From Corylus avellana (taxonomy: Eukaryota; Streptophyta; Magnoliopsida; Fagales; Betulaceae), in contig NC_081543.1 in assembly GCF_901000735.1 (NCBI RefSeq), positions 14,287,574 through 14,351,573 of the forward strand: DNA of 64,000 nucleotides. The letters are read 5' to 3'. The first letter of the stretch is position 1. Each line of letters starts with the position of its first letter. A program made the position numbers and the translations under genes. This document shows positions 28,540-40,434 of the stretch, in pieces. A model generated the notes under the pieces. It was not told the DNA's origin. It made no database searches and saw only the letters and a program-made list of their open reading frames with translations.

Positions 28540-29818
28540 TCCACCGGGTACCGTATATATAGTACTCTCTCTCAAGGGATCAGTTTCTCTGTCACGATTG
28601 TACTGTTACTCCGCGCGCCCGCAGCTAAACCCGCCACCCGTCGTCCTCTCTACCTCCATTTTTAACTCCTACAAGAGCTCCTCACAGGTATATATATATG
28701 TACATGCATCCTTGTACTTATTTATTTGTTTGGTTTGGATTTGGTGTTTGCATGCTAGGTTGGGTGATGTTTGTGCTAATTTCGTCTAATATTTTGAATT
28801 TGATTGTCTAATATTTTGAATTTGATATATATATTTACATGAGGAATATAATGCTAGCTTCACTCCATATATATGAATTTGGTTTTGAATATATATAGCT
28901 TACTCTGTCGTTAATTAGTACTCCCTGCTATTTAGTACTCCCTGCTATATATATATATGGCCGTATATATACTGCCCATATAACTGGCCAGTATATATAT
29001 ATATAATGATCATCATCTCAAAAGTTTGCAAGTTCCAAATATTGGATAAATCTGCTCACAGAAAGAAAAAATCAAGGACCCCAAGCAAATAAAAGACTGA
29101 TAATAATTACTAAAGAACAAATTTCATTTTCATTAGGGGTTCCACTGCAGAATTCATACCTAACCTCTAATTGAGACCCGGGCTAGTATGACCACTTTGT
29201 ACGAGGCACGCTTTCGTCAACTCGAGCACATGTTGCAGTCGAGGTCCTCATCTGATACAACTCGAGTTAAAGATGTAACAGAAAAAGAATCTCCAGCCTA
29301 TTTGGTGGTGAAATCGTTGGTGGGGAGTGAACCGGGTAATGCAATTTGTTTTTTTTGCTTTGGGTTTTATTGAGTATATATATGTATGTATGGATTTTAT
29401 GACGTTGCAAAATGTTTTGTTCTTCATTGGTTTGGTGATACATTAGATTGGAATTAGTATTGTTTTTTATGTTGTTAGTGTTGATAGCGACCTCGATAAT
29501 GTTTGTTATTATTTCTACTACTAAACGTTAGCATTGTGTTTGTGTCTAATTTTAGAAGGATCTTATTTTCCAGTCGGAAGATATATATATAGATATTGCA
29601 TTGATGATGATTTATAAGTGTAGTTAGTGCATTTTTTGTTCTATTATAATAATGTCATTTTGGTTAGCATATATGTTAAAGTTGTTTTGGTCCTTTTTTT
29701 TTGTGTTTTGCCTAGGATCCTGATAAGAAAGGCACTTATTGCTTCTTGATTGATTGTTTTATCATCTCCAGGTATTGCGGAGAAGTTGTCGAATGAGGAA
29801 GCTATCGACCTAGATTGA
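28540..29818 (+). pseudogene. gene-like segment in CACTA: promoter, 5' UTR exon and small ORF
   Basis: A TATA-like CGTATATATAG at about 28551 precedes a pyrimidine-rich leader ending CTCACAG, then a GT donor (about 28688). An ATG at 29188 opens 49 codons ending at a G|GTAATG donor (29335). An acceptor TCTCCAG at 29771 joins in phase to 29772-29818 with a stop. The predicted product of about 64 residues is acidic/basic mixed (MTTLYEARFRQLEHMLQ...). I do not recognise it. It could be a captured, truncated host gene or part of the element's own transcript. The exon model is inference. Confidence 0.4.
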
Positions 29819-31734
29819 GCCTTGTATGTGAGTTCGTAGTTGGTAAACATATTATATATTTTGTTATTGTTTAGTTGTGTCAAACAAAACTATATTTCAA
29901 ACAATAGTTATTGTTTGGTTGTATATGATTGACGTATTGACTGCATGTTTGTGATCCATATAATTATGTCTATATGATAAATATTAAGTTGCATTAAATG
30001 GATGTTTAGTCAATACTTCGTTTGAGGTTTAATATATAAGTTGGGTCTCTTGTAACTATGTAACTATATGAAGAGGACAAATAATGATATTTGGGTACCG
30101 GTTGAAAATATCAATTATCAATTTATTTCTATGCTCTTGAAGGTACTTTATGCTTCAATTTAGTTCATGGTAAACTGCTAGTTTTGGTTAGACTAAGGGT
30201 TTTTGGGTTTGTCAACCGCTTACGTATGTATTGCCTGTATTTTACGATTCTGATCGAACGTTATTGTTTACTTTAATGATTTGTATGTGTTGTCTGAATT
30301 ATGAGTTCCTCACTCTTGTCAGACACAACGAACGAGATAGAAACTCCCTGGAAGATGCACTTGTAGTTTGGTTTCTTTTATTTAAAGGTTGCTCTTGTTT
30401 GTTTTCTGTGGTGACACATCATGTACACTTCCAGTTTTATTAGTTGGAAGTTATTTCATGCTAAAAATTTGTTATGTATAATGGATATTTCTACACAAAA
30501 GTCATATCTGTATCACATAAGAGTACTAGGTGAAAGTGTATTAATTGTATCTTATACTTGTCAAATATTGTTGGACATACATATGATGTGCCTTGGACAA
30601 TAGGATATGACCCTTATTATTTGCACAATGGTTGAGGAAAATAGTTGTAGAAATTAAGAGAATTGTATAACATAGGAAGCGTATGTTTTACCAACAAGGA
30701 TGTTTTACCAACATCCATGTCAGACACAACAAGGATGCTTGAACGATAAAAATTTCAAACAATTTTACCAACATTTTGACATTACGATATTTATTAAATA
30801 CCCCTACCTTGCTTGTTCAATTCCTACTTTTTTGAAGAAGTTTTAGGTTGTGGTATTTGTACCCTTGCTTTATAAGTGGTCAAAAATTATATAGGTGGAT
30901 TGGAATATAAGAAGAATATATATGGCTATTTAGCATGTCAAGTTTAAGAAGTTATACATTCTTGAATCTGATTTATTAAAAATATGTTTGGTAGGCCATG
31001 GAGGAAAGTTTATACTTTATTCAGTATTGTCTTCCACAGGATAGAGTAGAGTATTTCTTTCTCTTTGTAGAGTAACATCTTTCTTTGAATTTATTTCTTA
31101 CCGCAGATTGTGAAGAAACTTGTGGATGTTGTTGTCAGTATACATCAAGCTATCTGGGAAACCTTTGGAAATAGCGGTATGAGGAGCTCATGGATGTATT
31201 AGTTGGACAAAGGACGTATTAGTTTGATTTTGTTTTCGATTTTGGTTTGACATATATCATAATATAATTGTTGAATTAACTCAATGACCTACCAGTTATT
31301 CCATGCTTGTCTCTATTTATTTCTTTTGTTGATAGATCTGAATGTCGAATTCTATTATATGTAACTGAATTTTTGGACATACATCCTTTCGTATTGTTAA
31401 ACTTATGTTAGCATGGTTTTATCATGCCATTTGTTTTTGTCCCTAGTACATCCTTAGGAAAGATGACATGAAAAAAATGGTTTTTTTTTGTACAAATTCA
31501 ATGGTGTACAAATTGTAAACCAAACATTGAATTGCCAATTCAATTCAGGAATAAATTGAATTGTATAAATTGTATATATTGAATTTTGAAATAAATTGTA
31601 TAAATTGAATTCCGGAAACAATTCAGGAAAGAAATTGTTTCCTGTTGCGAATTCAATTCAGGAAATAGGAAAGAAACCAGGAAACAGGAAATTGGAAATT
31701 GAATCTGGGAAAAAAAAAAAAAAAAAAAGACCTA
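29819..31734. other. CACTA interior, no recognised gene
   Basis: AT-rich sequence. The stretch around 31105-31190 (AAACTTGTGGATGTTGTTGTC...) looks exon-like but gives no family I know. Near 31490-31720 there are repeated AATTGTATAAATTGAAT and GGAAATAGGAAA units. Confidence 0.4.
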
Positions 31735-32150
31735 ATTTCCTGACGTATGGGAAATGCCACGTCAGAAATTTTCTGACGTGGCATTTCCCACACGTCAAGA
31801 GATTTCTGACGTGGCATTTCTGCCACGTCAGAAAACGTCTGGCGTGTCGGAAATGCCACGTCAAAAAATTTTTGACGTGTGCAAACTGCAACGTCATGAA
31901 ATTTTTTGAAGTTGTGTGGAACTTCACCGTCAGAATTTTCTGACGTTGTATTTCTGCCACGTCAGAAAAAAATTTCTGACATGTGAGTGGATCAAACATC
32001 AGAATTTTCTAACGTTTTACCCACTCACACGTCAGGAAATTTTTTTTCCTGACATCTTTGTTTCTGACAATCGACACGCGTCAGAAACGACCCGTCAGAA
32101 AAATTTCCTGACGTGTCAGACACTACAAACCGTCAGAAATCTCCTGTCAT
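31735..32150. repeat. CACTA right subterminal repeats
   Basis: A dense run of TTTCTGACGTGGCATTT-like units and complements (GCCACGTCAGAAA), about 15 copies in alternating orientation, mirrors the left zone. It gives strong local self-complementarity. Confidence 0.85.
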
Positions 32151-32176
32151 AAAAAAATTGTTTTTTTGTAGTGAGA

Positions 32177-32652
32177 AGGAGGACGCCAAAAAGGAGCCAC
32201 TTATAGCATCTGCTCCAAAGGAGGAAAGGTTTCAGAAGAGAATAGTAAAGAAGGCTGTGCCATCAGTCCCAAAGACAGAACCCCGGCGGCGTGAAGATCG
32301 AAGGTTCACACCTTTGAATGCCAGGGTCAACGAAGTGTTTATGGAGATCAGAAGAGACCCAGCTTTCAGGTGGCCGAGTAAGTTGTGGGGTGATCCGAGG
32401 AAACGAGATCGGACGAAGTTCTGCGAGTACCATAATGATCACGGGCATTTAACGGAAAACTTTATAACGTTGCGACAGGAAATCGAAACTTTCATTAGAA
32501 ATGGAAGGCTGGTAAGATTCCTCGCAGGAGAAAGGAACCGAGACGCAGTGCACCAGCAACCCCTCCTGTTGGATGCAAACCGAGCTGAAGGGGGACGAGA
32601 GCCGAGACGTGATCGGGATGATGGTCCTAGAGAAGATCCGAGACCCCCTTGA
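32177..32652 (+). pseudogene. gypsy gag, C-terminal part
   Basis: It resumes the gag frame after the CACTA element with FTPLNARVNEVFMEI, the KFCEYHNDHGHLTENFITLR zinc-binding-like segment (C..H..H) and an Arg/Asp-rich tail. It ends at TGA 32650-32652, before the protease region. Confidence 0.85.
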
Positions 32653-33190
32653 GATCAAGGAGTAGTAGGCGAGATCCACACCATCGCTGGAGGAATAGCT
32701 GGTGGAGGACAGTCTAATTCGGCCAAGAAAGCCCACGCTAGGAAGACACAGGCCGAGGAAGTCTTTACAGTACAGAGACCGTCCAAAGTCGCAAGAAATG
32801 ATTCAATGACCCTTTCTTTCTCTGAAGAAGATGCCCAGGGGGTAATGCAGCCGCATGATGATCCGATAGTCGTAACAGTGACAGTAGCCAACCATATGAT
32901 CCACAGAATATTGGTGGACAATGGAAGGTCGGCCGATGTGCTGTACTGGCCAGTTTTTAAGCAAATGGGTAGTGATCGGGATAGGATCACACCATTTAGC
33001 TCTCCCCTGGTTGGATTTACAGGAGAGCAGGTCCAGCCAATTGGTCTTATTTCACTCCCTGTAATGGCAGGAACAGCACCTAAGTAGAAAACTGTGATGG
33101 TATATTTCCTGGTTATTGACCGACCAGGTGCCTACAATGTCATTATCGGTAGACCTGCTTTGAATAAGTTGAAGGCTGTACTTCAACATA
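32653..33190 (+). pseudogene. gypsy aspartic protease region
   Basis: The segment contains a D-N-G active-site triad in ILVDNGRSADVLY, in the usual retropepsin context, and the downstream YNVIIGRPALN flap region. Here the position after DNG is R. A TAG at 33085-33087 and a frameshift near 33180 break it from the RT. Confidence 0.8.
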
Positions 33191-34430
33191 CCATTTGATG
33201 ATGAAGTTCCCGACGAAAGAAAGAGTCGGAAAAGTGAAGGGGGATCAGACCCAGGCGAGAAGATATTACAATACGTCTCTCAAGAGGGTCTCAAATCCGA
33301 CTCCTATTGTAATTGGTACAGTAGGTGATAATAACAAGAAGGACCCAAAAGGAGAGCCAGCTGAACCTTTGGAGAATGAGGTAGTAAGTGAAGACAAGAC
33401 TTTGAAGATTGGGACACAGCTTAGTCCCAGAATCCGAGACGACCTCATCATCTTCTTAAGAGGGAATTTAGAAGTTTTTGCATGGACTCATGAAAATATG
33501 CCAGGAATTGATCCTGAAGACATTCTCCACCAACTAAATGTGGATCCAAGTGTGAAACCGGTGAAGCAAAAAAGAAGAAAATTCGCTCTTGAACGGAATG
33601 TGGCCATAGCAGAAGAAGTGGAGAAGCTTCTCAAGGCTCGTTTCATCGAAGAAGTATATTATCCCGATTGGTTGGCCAATGTAGTATTGGTCAAAAAGTC
33701 CAATGGGAAGTGGAGGATGTGCGTGGATTTCACTGACCTCAATAAAGCTTGCCCAAAAGACAGTTTTCCATTACCTCGCATTGATGCATTGATGGACTCA
33801 ACAGCTGGATATGGCTTACTTAGCTTCATGGACGCCTTCTCTGGTTATAACCAGATATACATGCATCCAGAAGACCGTGAGAAAACCGCGTTCATAACGG
33901 ACCGAGGCCTGTATGGTTATAAAGTCATGCCCTTCGGTTTGAAGAACGCGGGGCAACATACCAGAGGCTGGTAAACAAAATGTTCCGAGACAAGATTGGA
34001 CGCAATATGGAAGTATACGTTGATGACATGCTAGTCAAAAGTGTGCTGCCACAGAACCATGTACTCGACTTGCAAAAGACGTTCGGAACCTTGAAGAAGT
34101 ACGAGATGAAGTTGAACCCCTCAAAGTGTGCATTCGGAGTTTCATCAGGAAAGTTCTTCGGTTACATGGTGTCCAGTCGAAGAATAGAAGCCAATCCTAA
34201 AAAGATACAAGCTGTCTTGGATATGTAATCTCCGAGGAACTTGAAGCAGCTCCAGCAATTGATAGGAAGGGTAGCGGCACTAAATCGGTTCATTTCACGA
34301 TCGACCGATAAGTGTCTTCCGTTTTTCAAAGTCTTGCGAAAGGCCTTTGAATGGACAGACGAATGTGAAGAAGCCTTCGAACAGCTAAAAGAAGAATATC
34401 TGGTGAGCCCGCCTTTGCTGAGCTAAACAA
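33191..34430 (+). pseudogene. gypsy reverse transcriptase
   Basis: It carries WANVVLVKKSNGKWRMCVDF, TDLNKACPKDSFPLPRID, MPFGLKNAG and VYVDDMLVKS, all RT blocks of Ty3/gypsy. A one-base deletion near 33951 (in the run after AACGCG) shifts the frame, and TAA stops occur at 34226-34228 and 34424-34426. Confidence 0.88.
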
Positions 34431-35314
34431 TACCTGGGGAGGTACTATATTTGTATTTAGCCGTGTCTCAAACGGCTGTCAGTGCTGCATTAATCCGAGA
34501 AGAAGAAGGAATTCAAAAGCATGTATACTTCATAAGTAGAGCTTTGAGAGGCGCTGAAGAAAGATACCCTCAGATGGAAAAATTGGCTTTCGCATTGGTC
34601 ATAGCATCCAGGAAGCTCCGACCTTACTTCCAAGCTCATACTATCAAGGTGTTGACTGAATACCCTTTGAAGAAATTACTAAGAAAGCTAGATATGTCGG
34701 GAAGATTAGCTAACTGGACTATTGAGCTGGGAGAATTCGATATTGAGTTTCTCCCTCGAAATTCTCTCAAGGGCCAGACACTGACTGATTTTCTGGCAGA
34801 ATTCACTAATTTGCCAGACATCACCAGCTGGCCAAGTGATGAGACTTGGGTAATTTACGTAGATGGATCATCTACAAAGAAGCATGGTGGAGCTGGGATA
34901 GTACTGATTACTCCCGATGGGAAAGAATTATGTAGTTCATTGAAGTTGAAGTTGAAGACCACAAATAACGAGGCAGTCTTGGCAGGACTCGGTTTAGCTC
35001 TTGAAATGGGAGCTAAATTTGTGGAAATACGGAGTGACTCCCAAGTCGTTGTAGGGCACATCCCAGGGAAATTTGAAGCCAAAAGAGACAAGATGAAGTT
35101 ATACTTATCTAAAGTGCAGGATTTGCAAGCTTTATTCAATAAGTTTAGCATTGTGAAAATTCTAAGGCCAGAAAATGAGAGAGCAGACCAGTTGGCCCGA
35201 ATAGCCTCAACAGCCAGTGAAGAGATTGAAGCCGAGACTCCTATCCAAATTCTTCCACAGTCATCAGTTACCGAGACAGTGTCGGTCTCGACAGTCGAGA
35301 CCATACCTAATTAG
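34431..35314 (+). pseudogene. gypsy RNase H domains
   Basis: The RT-linked RNase H (EKLAFALVIASRKLRPYFQ) is followed by a second, dual RNase H fold (WVIYVDGSSTKKHGGAGIVL; NNEAVLAGLGLALEMG; IRSDSQVVVGH). Such an additional RNase H is typical of Tat-group elements. The frame ends with TAG at 35312-35314. Confidence 0.82.
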
Positions 35315-35326
35315 CAACTAGAAATC

Positions 35327-36554
35327 GTGAAATACCTGGAAAGAGGAGTACTTCCCTTAGATAAAAATCTTGCTACCTGGTTGAAGATAAGAGCAGAAAG
35401 GTTTACAATGGTAAATGGAATCCTTTACAAGAGGGGTTTCATGTTGCCACTCTTAAAGTGCGTTTCAAAAGAGGAAGGAGATTATATCCTTAAAGAAATC
35501 CATAAAGGGATTTGTGGAAGCCATTCTGGAGCCAGAATACTAGCATATAAAGCAGTCCGAGCGGGTTTCTATTGGCCCAACATGAGTCGGGACTCGGCGA
35601 ATATAGTCAGGAATTGTGACAAGTGCTAGCAATTCGCTAATATCACTCATCAACCTCCTGAAGACCTGAGTGCAATATCTTCAACTTGGCCCTTCTCCCA
35701 ATGGCGGGTAGATATAGTAGGACCATTGCCTCGGAGCAGGGGAGGTGTACGGTTCGCGGTTGTTGCTGTAGACTATTTCACCAAGTGGGCAGAGGTTGAA
35801 GGTTGAAGCCTTAGTGAATATCACAGCCAAGGCAATAGAACGATTCTTACGGAAGAACATTATATGCCGGTATGGCATTCCCCATGCTTTTATCACAGAA
35901 AATGGCAAGCAGTTTGACTGCGACTCATTCCGAGCCTGGTGTGCCCAGCTGCGAATAAGAAACTATTACCCGTCTCCAGGGCACCCCCAGGCGAATGGAC
36001 AAGTAGAGGCCACCAACAAAACAATTTTCAAGATCTTGAAGAAGAAGCTGGATGATCAGAAAGGAAACTGGGCAGAAGACCTTCCAGAAGTATTATGGGC
36101 ATACCGAACGACCAAAAGAATTCCAACCGAAGAGACACCATATGCTTTAGCATTCGGAACTGAGGCAGTTATCCCAGCTGAGGTAGGCTCAGGCAGCTAT
36201 CGCGTAGAAACCTTCAAATCCGAGACTAATAACGAGGGGTTACAGCTGCACTTGGACCTGCTACAAGAGAAGCGGGATCAAGCCCAGGTGGCTATGGCAG
36301 CATATCAGGCAAGAGTGACTCGGTATTTCAACAGAAAGGTCAAGCCTCGGAGCTTCAAAGTTGGAGATATGGTTCTACGAAAAGCTACTTTGGCGACCAA
36401 GGACCCAGCTGAGGGAAAGTTGGCTCCTAATTGGGAAGGACCTTATTGGGTGATTGAGTGCAAAAGAGCAGTAGCATACCACTTGGAAGATTCCAAAGGT
36501 AAGGCTCTTCCGAGGCCTTGGAATGCTGAGCACCTTAAAAAGTATTATGTCTAA
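35327..36554 (+). pseudogene. gypsy integrase
   Basis: The zinc-binding HHCC region (CGSHSGARILAYKAVRAGFYWP; NCDKC) is followed by TAG at 35627-35629. The DDE core then follows with a small insertion/frameshift near 35797 (a GTTGAAG duplication). The rest reads FITENGKQFD, HPQANGQVEATNK and the C-terminal GDMVLRKATL..GPYWV segment. It integrates element DNA in living relatives and is inactive here. Confidence 0.87.
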
Positions 36555-36724
36555 ATGCTGCAGTATGTAATTTGTTTGTCATTTCATTATTTCATTTCAA
36601 TGAATAAAAGTATCTCGGAGTTATGCAACATAAAAGGTTCATATGTACAAATTAAATGATTTTATTAATCTCAGAGAAAATGGCTGAAAAGGCGCTTCCG
36701 AGCATGATGCAACCAAAAGGAGCA

Positions 36725-37030
36725 TTCTCTTAACGTAACCCAGACTCAAGAACCTCAAGAAACTTTCCGAGACCTAACTCGGAGTAGCATAACTATGGGT
36801 AAGTCTGAAGATAGGTAAAAAAGTTAATTCAACTCTCCGAGATTTGACTCGGAGTAGGAATCAAGCTTTCCGAGACCCGACTCGGAGTAGGAATCAACTT
36901 TTCGAGACCTGACTCGGAGTAGGAATCAACTTTCCGAGACCTGACTCGAAGTAGGGATCTAACTCTCCGAGACTTGATTCGTGGGAGCAATTAAACTCCA
37001 CGAGGCTTAACTCGTGGTAGCATAACTAAG
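36725..37030 (+). repeat. CCGAGAC tandem repeats in gypsy spacer
   Basis: About seven diverged units of roughly 32-34 bp occur, each containing CCGAGAC(C/T)TGACTCGGAGTAGGAATCAA. The core CCGAGAC/CTCGGAG is partly palindromic and also recurs in the LTRs. Confidence 0.85.
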
Positions 37031-37206
37031 GTTAAACCAAAGTCTCCAAGACATAACTCAGAGAAATATAGTTATAAGCTTCTTTTAACTACCTTAGGCA
37101 ACAAACAAATGTCAGAAAGTTGTTACTTTAAGATTCATATAAACGCAAAAACTCATTTCATTAAGAAACTTGAGGTATATACAAAGAACTGTCAAATGGT
37201 ATTACA

Positions 37207-39941
37207 TTATTTTGCCTTAGGAGCAGAAGTAGGATTAACGTCGGGAGCCTCGGCAGATACGGACTCGGCAGAATCGGCCTCGGATCGGGTGTCATCGGGA
37301 TCAGACTCGGCACTTTGGCGATGTTGATTTAAGAAGGGATCGAAGAAAAATTCTTTTATACCTGCTGCATCAGGCATTTGTTCTTGGCCTAGGTTTACCA
37401 GTTGAGCCATAGCTGCGTCCGAACAAGGGATATCCTCGATCTTCACCCTGTCGAGATCTATCTTCCGGGCTGAGTCTTTAGCCCATGCTCGAAAGGTTTC
37501 GAAACCAAGAATGAGCCCGTCAACCCAAGCAGAATTTCGAACCCATGAGGCAAAGGATAACTAACGCAAATAATTTGCAACACAGCTTTTAGCCTCCTTC
37601 AGCTGAGCCCTCACCTGAACATATTTGCCTTTGAAGAACTTTAGTTTCTCCTCGGCAATCACCTTGGCTTCGTTCTGCTTCACCACCAAGTTTTTCTGGT
37701 CCCGGATTTCAGCCTGAACCAATTCTAGCTGATCCGAGACCCCCGTGTGCGCTTCTCCCAACTGATTCAAGTCTTCTTTTATAATGGAATTGTCCTCCTG
37801 GGGTCGGTTTATTTCCGCTCGGAGACCCTCAATCTCAGAGGCCAACTCTGTGGCCTTGGATTCAGCCCTTGCGCGAGCCGCGGCCACCTCGAAAGTCTCG
37901 GCATCCATTATTGACTGTTGTTGACTCGAAAGCAGCAGCTCCTCATCCTGTTTAGCTACTACCTCTCTTAGCCTAGCATTCTCAGCTTCCAGATCAGTTA
38001 CTAAATCTTTGAGGCTGTTAGTCTTAGTGGTCGAGTTCTCAGCTACCTTCCGGAAGTAGCAGTACAAAACCAGCGACCTTATGATACCCTGCGACAAGGA
38101 TTTTGTCAGTATATGTATGTAAAGAGAGAGAAGAAGAAAGGTAGTATACTTACAGTAAGTTGAAAGAAAATCATCTGCTCTGTCATGCCTTGAGCAGAGA
38201 TATCACGTTCCATTATAAGGATCTCGTGGGGAATTAAATCCACCAATGCTAAGAAAGAATTACCCTTCAGGTCACCACTAAAGTCTGCCAGACGTCCGCC
38301 GACAGTCCAATCCACTCCCTGAGGTCTTATTGGCGAGACGGAAGAGGATGAGGTCTCGGCAGTAAACTCCCTCTCTTTAGCCGAGGCCTTCTCAGCAACC
38401 TTCCCGACAGGTGTAGGAGTCGACGTCCGAGCCTTAGCAGATATAGGATCATGGGCTTCCGGTTCAGCCTCGTCAATAGGGGAAAGAGGTCGAGCTCCTT
38501 CGACAGTTGCAGTAAGCCCTTCGTTCCTCTCAGACACCATCTCTACGGAGCTATCTGAATGTTCCACCAACTCGATGTCATCCAAAATATGTTGGATATT
38601 GGAGCCCAGGGGTTGGAGCGATAGAGATTCGATGGGGATTGCAGTCTCGACCTCAACTCCATCCAAGGTCAAGGGGGTGGCATTTAATGGGCGTGTTGGG
38701 ACAGGTTCATTTGCCAGAAAGGCCTCAACTTCTGCAACCGGTTTTACCACAGGCCCAGGAGCAGCCTTTCGCCTAGTAGCAAGCAGGCTGGCAAACTGAT
38801 CCTGCACCTTCACTTCTGCCGCTTTTACTAATTTCCTCTTCTAAGGTTGAGGAGCCTCAGATTTGTCAGATTCCACGGGCTCATCGACCAAGCGCAGAGC
38901 CCTAGCTGCCCGAGGAGGAGGGTTGAGTTTTTTGGCCCTCGTGTCCATTTTCAACGGCCTCGTGGTTCGGAATTGCGGAGCAGCAGGTGGGTCCACTCTC
39001 CCACTTATCCTCAGGGCTCCACCTGTTCGGAGTGGTAGATTCTTCTGTTTAGGTGACTCGATTAGTTTGCCTTTACCTTTATCGAGTCTGGTTTTCTTCG
39101 GGGTAGCACCCCAGGTATTAGCTGCCGGAGGGTCTGAGATAACAAGCTTTGGGTCTCGGATGACCACAGAAGCAAGTCTCTTTTTGTTTCCACAAGCACC
39201 TCCTTCTACTGCGACGAGGCCTCTCCCCTCCGAGGCCGTACTCATCAGCAGCAAATAACTCAGTAGACTCTCATGTTTTTGAGTCCACCATAAAACGTCG
39301 TTCACACGCTGTTGTTCCTTGTCGGTGAGGGTTGGCTCTTTAGAGGCGTTCCCAGCAGGAACACTGGTTTCCCGTGGCACTCTTGGACCTTGGGCAACTT
39401 CAGTAGGATGGAATTCCCATTGGCCCGTTGCAAAAAAGTATTTTCCCTTCCACGCATGGTTGCTGGAATACTTACCATCAACGTGGACAAATTTTCCCCG
39501 TCGTGACTGGAAGTTGTATAATCCATCGCACTCCGGGTTCTTCTGGAGCCGATATACCCATAAAAATTCTTGGGCAGTAAGGTGGTGTCCCGGTCCAAGC
39601 GCGAAAGGCCACAGTAGCACGTAGGCATAGATAAGCCTCTAGGCGTTGGGCATAATCTGATGCGGGGCCAGATTCAAATAGCTCAGCAGCTCTCGTATTA
39701 TCGGTGGAAAAGGTAGTCGGAAACCGGCACGAAACATAGTCTCGTATAGACAAACTTCATCTGCGTCGGAACGCACTATAGCACCTACCCGTTCATCATC
39801 GAATCGCAACTTCACAGATTTGGGAATAAAACATTCCTCCCGGATTCTTGCTTCATCGGCCTTAGTTAATAACAGCCGCTAGCAGGCTAGATAGGTATTG
39901 CCTCCGAGACCGTCAGAGCCTGATCCTTCATCTCCAGACAT
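37207..39941 (-). pseudogene. gypsy antisense ORF (plant mobile-type domain plus coiled coil), spliced
   Basis: Read on the minus strand from ATG 39941, one frame runs to 38154. A short intron (38153-38089, GT/AG, 65 bp) joins in phase to a frame ending at 37207. The N-terminal part has the putative gypsy-type transposon / mobile domain (FRAGFRLPFPPIIRELLSYL; LLWPFALGPGHHLTAQEFLW). The middle is acidic and low-complexity. The C-terminal part (37563-38088) is a long coiled coil (NARLREVVAKQDEELLL...). In-frame stops near 39880, 39640, 38841 and at 37561 kill it. Antisense extra ORFs of this kind are known in Tat/Retand elements; their function is unknown. Confidence 0.78.
38089..38153 (-). other. 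predicted 65-bp intron in the antisense ORF
   Basis: Donor GTAAGTATAC and acceptor TTGTCGCAG are present and the flanking frames join in phase. Without splicing the frame would stop shortly after ...FTYIY. Confidence 0.65.
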
Positions 39942-40420
39942 GATATGAGAAAAAGAAGAAAGGAAGCTTTCAAGAAACAGAGAAAAACCGAAAAGTTAGG
40001 GCTCGACTAGAAAATAGAAAGAATGAAGAAGACCACCGCGTTTTAATAGCCTTGCCTCGGTAACCTGCACATTAAATGCGCTACAAAAAGCAGGCCTCAG
40101 CAAGTGACACGTAGACGTACTTCATGACCAAGTTCAATGTACCGACAGAGTCTCGGAATACCAATCGACATCTACAGTTGACGAGTGACAGTGTCTCGGA
40201 ATACCAACCGACGCCGCCTAAAAATTTGAAATTCAAATTTTCCCTCCGAAATTTGAAATTCAAACTTTGCAAAATTTGAAATTCAAAATTACCGCCTTGG
40301 CTGTCCGAGACGAGGCTCGGAGGATTATTGGTCGTCTCGAAGTTCCTCCCAAAGAGCAGGTCTAGGGGGTAGACCCATTCCATCTAGACATGAAATTTTC
40401 ATGGTTTTGCAAAACATCGA

Positions 40421-40434
40421 AATTGGGGGGTAAC
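40421..40434 (+). promoter_or_regulatory. gypsy polypurine tract
   Basis: AATTGGGGGG immediately precedes the 3' LTR start, as required for plus-strand priming. Confidence 0.75.

Larger units (their letters stand above)
26496..32173 (+). mobile_element. non-autonomous CACTA (En/Spm-type) transposon inside gypsy gag
   Basis: The termini are CAATACAAAAAAA (left) and TTTTTTTGTAGTG (right, i.e. CACTACAAAAAAA on the minus strand). The 3-bp duplication AGA is at 26493-26495 and 32174-32176. Removing the 5,678 bp and one AGA leaves the gag frame open across the junction, which confirms the ends. Subterminal zones are packed with TGACGTGG/CCACGTCA words. No transposase domain is visible. The left terminus has CAATA instead of CACTA. 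A Pack-MULE is nested at 26950-28067. Confidence 0.93.

Noticed and set aside
29188..29818. Possible CACTA transposase gene
   Set aside because: Neither the joined small ORF nor other interior frames show TNP2/TnpA-type domains, so I do not call a transposase.
36725..37030. Possible CRISPR-like array (regular repeats with spacers)
   Set aside because: The units are diverged tandem repeats inside a plant retrotransposon, without unique spacers or cas genes.
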